DNA of 23,614 nt from GCA-2733415 sp964608925 (lineage in GTDB: Bacteria; Bacteroidota; Bacteroidia; Flavobacteriales; Flavobacteriaceae), in assembly GCA_964608925.1 (NCBI GenBank), contig CAZSQD010000012.1, positions 1 to 23,614 on the forward strand, read 5' to 3'. Below the pieces are notes generated by a model. The model was not told the DNA's origin. It saw nothing but the letters and a program-made list of their open reading frames with translations, and did no database searches. Position numbers and translations under genes: made by a program. Shown here one piece after another: positions 23,058-23,614 of this stretch. Positions within the stretch are counted from its first letter, which is position 1; each line of letters starts with the position of its first letter.

Positions 23058-23614
23058 TTACTTCGGTTCCAATACCACAAACGGAATAATCATTTCTTCT
23101 AAAGACACGCCACCGTGTTGATACGTATTTTTATAATAACCCACATAATGATTAAAATTATTTGGATATGCAAAAAACAAATCCGTTTTCGCAAAAATGA
23201 AGGAGCTATTCATGTTTAAACGTGGTAAATGAATGGTTTTAGGATCCTTTGCTACCAATACATCTTTTTCCTCATAACTCATGCTGCGCCCAGTTTTATA
23301 GCGTAAATTATCACTAATACTTTTAGTGCCAATTACTTTAGTGGGGTTGGTTATGTTAATTGTACCATGATCCGTAGTAATAATTAATTTCATGCCCAAT
23401 GCTTGCGCTTGTATGATAATATCTAACAGCGGAGAGTTTTTAAACCAGCTCAATGTTAAAGATCGGTAGGCTTTATCATCACTTGCTAACTCCTGAATGA
23501 TATTCATATCTGTTTTTGAATGTGAAAGCATATCAACAAAATTATAAACAATTACATTTAAGTCATTTGAGGCACATTGTTTAAAGTTTTCCGCTAATTT
23601 TTTACCTTTTGTTA
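23058..23614 (-). CDS. porX: PorX, T9SS response regulator with PglZ domain, C-terminal part (5' end outside window)
   Basis: The frame runs to the window edge, giving about 185 C-terminal residues. They match the alkaline-phosphatase-like PglZ domain of PorX: VIVYNFVDMLSHSKTDMNII, LASDDKAYRSLTLSWFKNSP, the metal-binding LIITTDHGTINITNPTKVIG, then NLRYKTGRSMSYEE and a final YQHGGVSLEEMIIPFVVLEP. PorX receives phosphate from the sensor PorY and controls expression and function of the type IX secretion system and gliding machinery; its PglZ domain has phosphodiesterase activity on cyclic oligonucleotides. The N-terminal receiver domain lies beyond the window. Presence of this gene marks the organism as T9SS-carrying Bacteroidota. 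Confidence 0.93.
   Translation of the reverse strand, partial: TKGKKLAENFKQCASNDLNVIVYNFVDMLSHSKTDMNIIQELASDDKAYRSLTLSWFKNSPLLDIIIQAQALGMKLIITTDHGTINITNPTKVIGTKSISDNLRYKTGRSMSYEEKDVLVAKDPKTIHLPRLNMNSSFIFAKTDLFFAYPNNFNHYVGYYKNTYQHGGVSLEEMIIPFVVLEPK

Overview
The window comes from an AT-rich genome of the Bacteroidota, most likely a marine or aquatic member of the Flavobacteriaceae. The main evidence is the C-terminal PglZ half of PorX (the type IX secretion response regulator) followed by tsaE and ald, a tsaD/tamB divergent pair, an S46 dipeptidyl-peptidase, and several promoters with the phylum's TAnnTTTG -7 box. No rRNA, tRNA, CRISPR array, integrase or transposase gene was seen.

Layout. 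1-2285: the end of a DAHP synthase gene, an MscS-type channel gene, a two-way terminator, then a minus-strand pair coding for a small lipoprotein and a TerC-family membrane protein. 2379-4774: a divergent regulatory block. An XRE-type regulator gene (minus) faces an M14 metallopeptidase gene followed by an Lrp/AsnC regulator gene (plus), and the spacer between them carries four copies or part-copies of an 18-bp palindrome that covers -7 boxes. 4830-7161: aroB and a proline dehydrogenase gene, divergent. 7259-10253: a tightly packed minus-strand operon, tsaD, parvulin-type PPIase, rsmE, DUF4159 protein. A 10-N assembly join lies inside rsmE; closing it to zero length restores a normal RsmE. 10304-16860: tamB followed by an S46 peptidase gene whose substrate-pocket residue points to the DPP11 (Asp/Glu-specific) type.

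16842-20556 is an accessory island. A 53-bp direct repeat containing the last codons of the S46 gene brackets a small membrane-protein gene. After it come a frameshifted lipoprotein gene, an orphan fragment, a MORN/YwqK-like lipoprotein gene holding an expanded TA tract, a small membrane protein, a soluble protein, and a 78-residue membrane protein flanked by inverted hairpin elements. None has a secure function. Small exported or membrane proteins separated by hairpin repeats suggest a collection of cassettes, possibly orphan immunity-type genes, but no toxin gene is present and this remains inference.

20557-23614 returns to core genes on the minus strand: a Crp/Fnr-type regulator, alanine dehydrogenase, tsaE (which works with TsaD in tRNA t6A formation) and the 3' part of porX.
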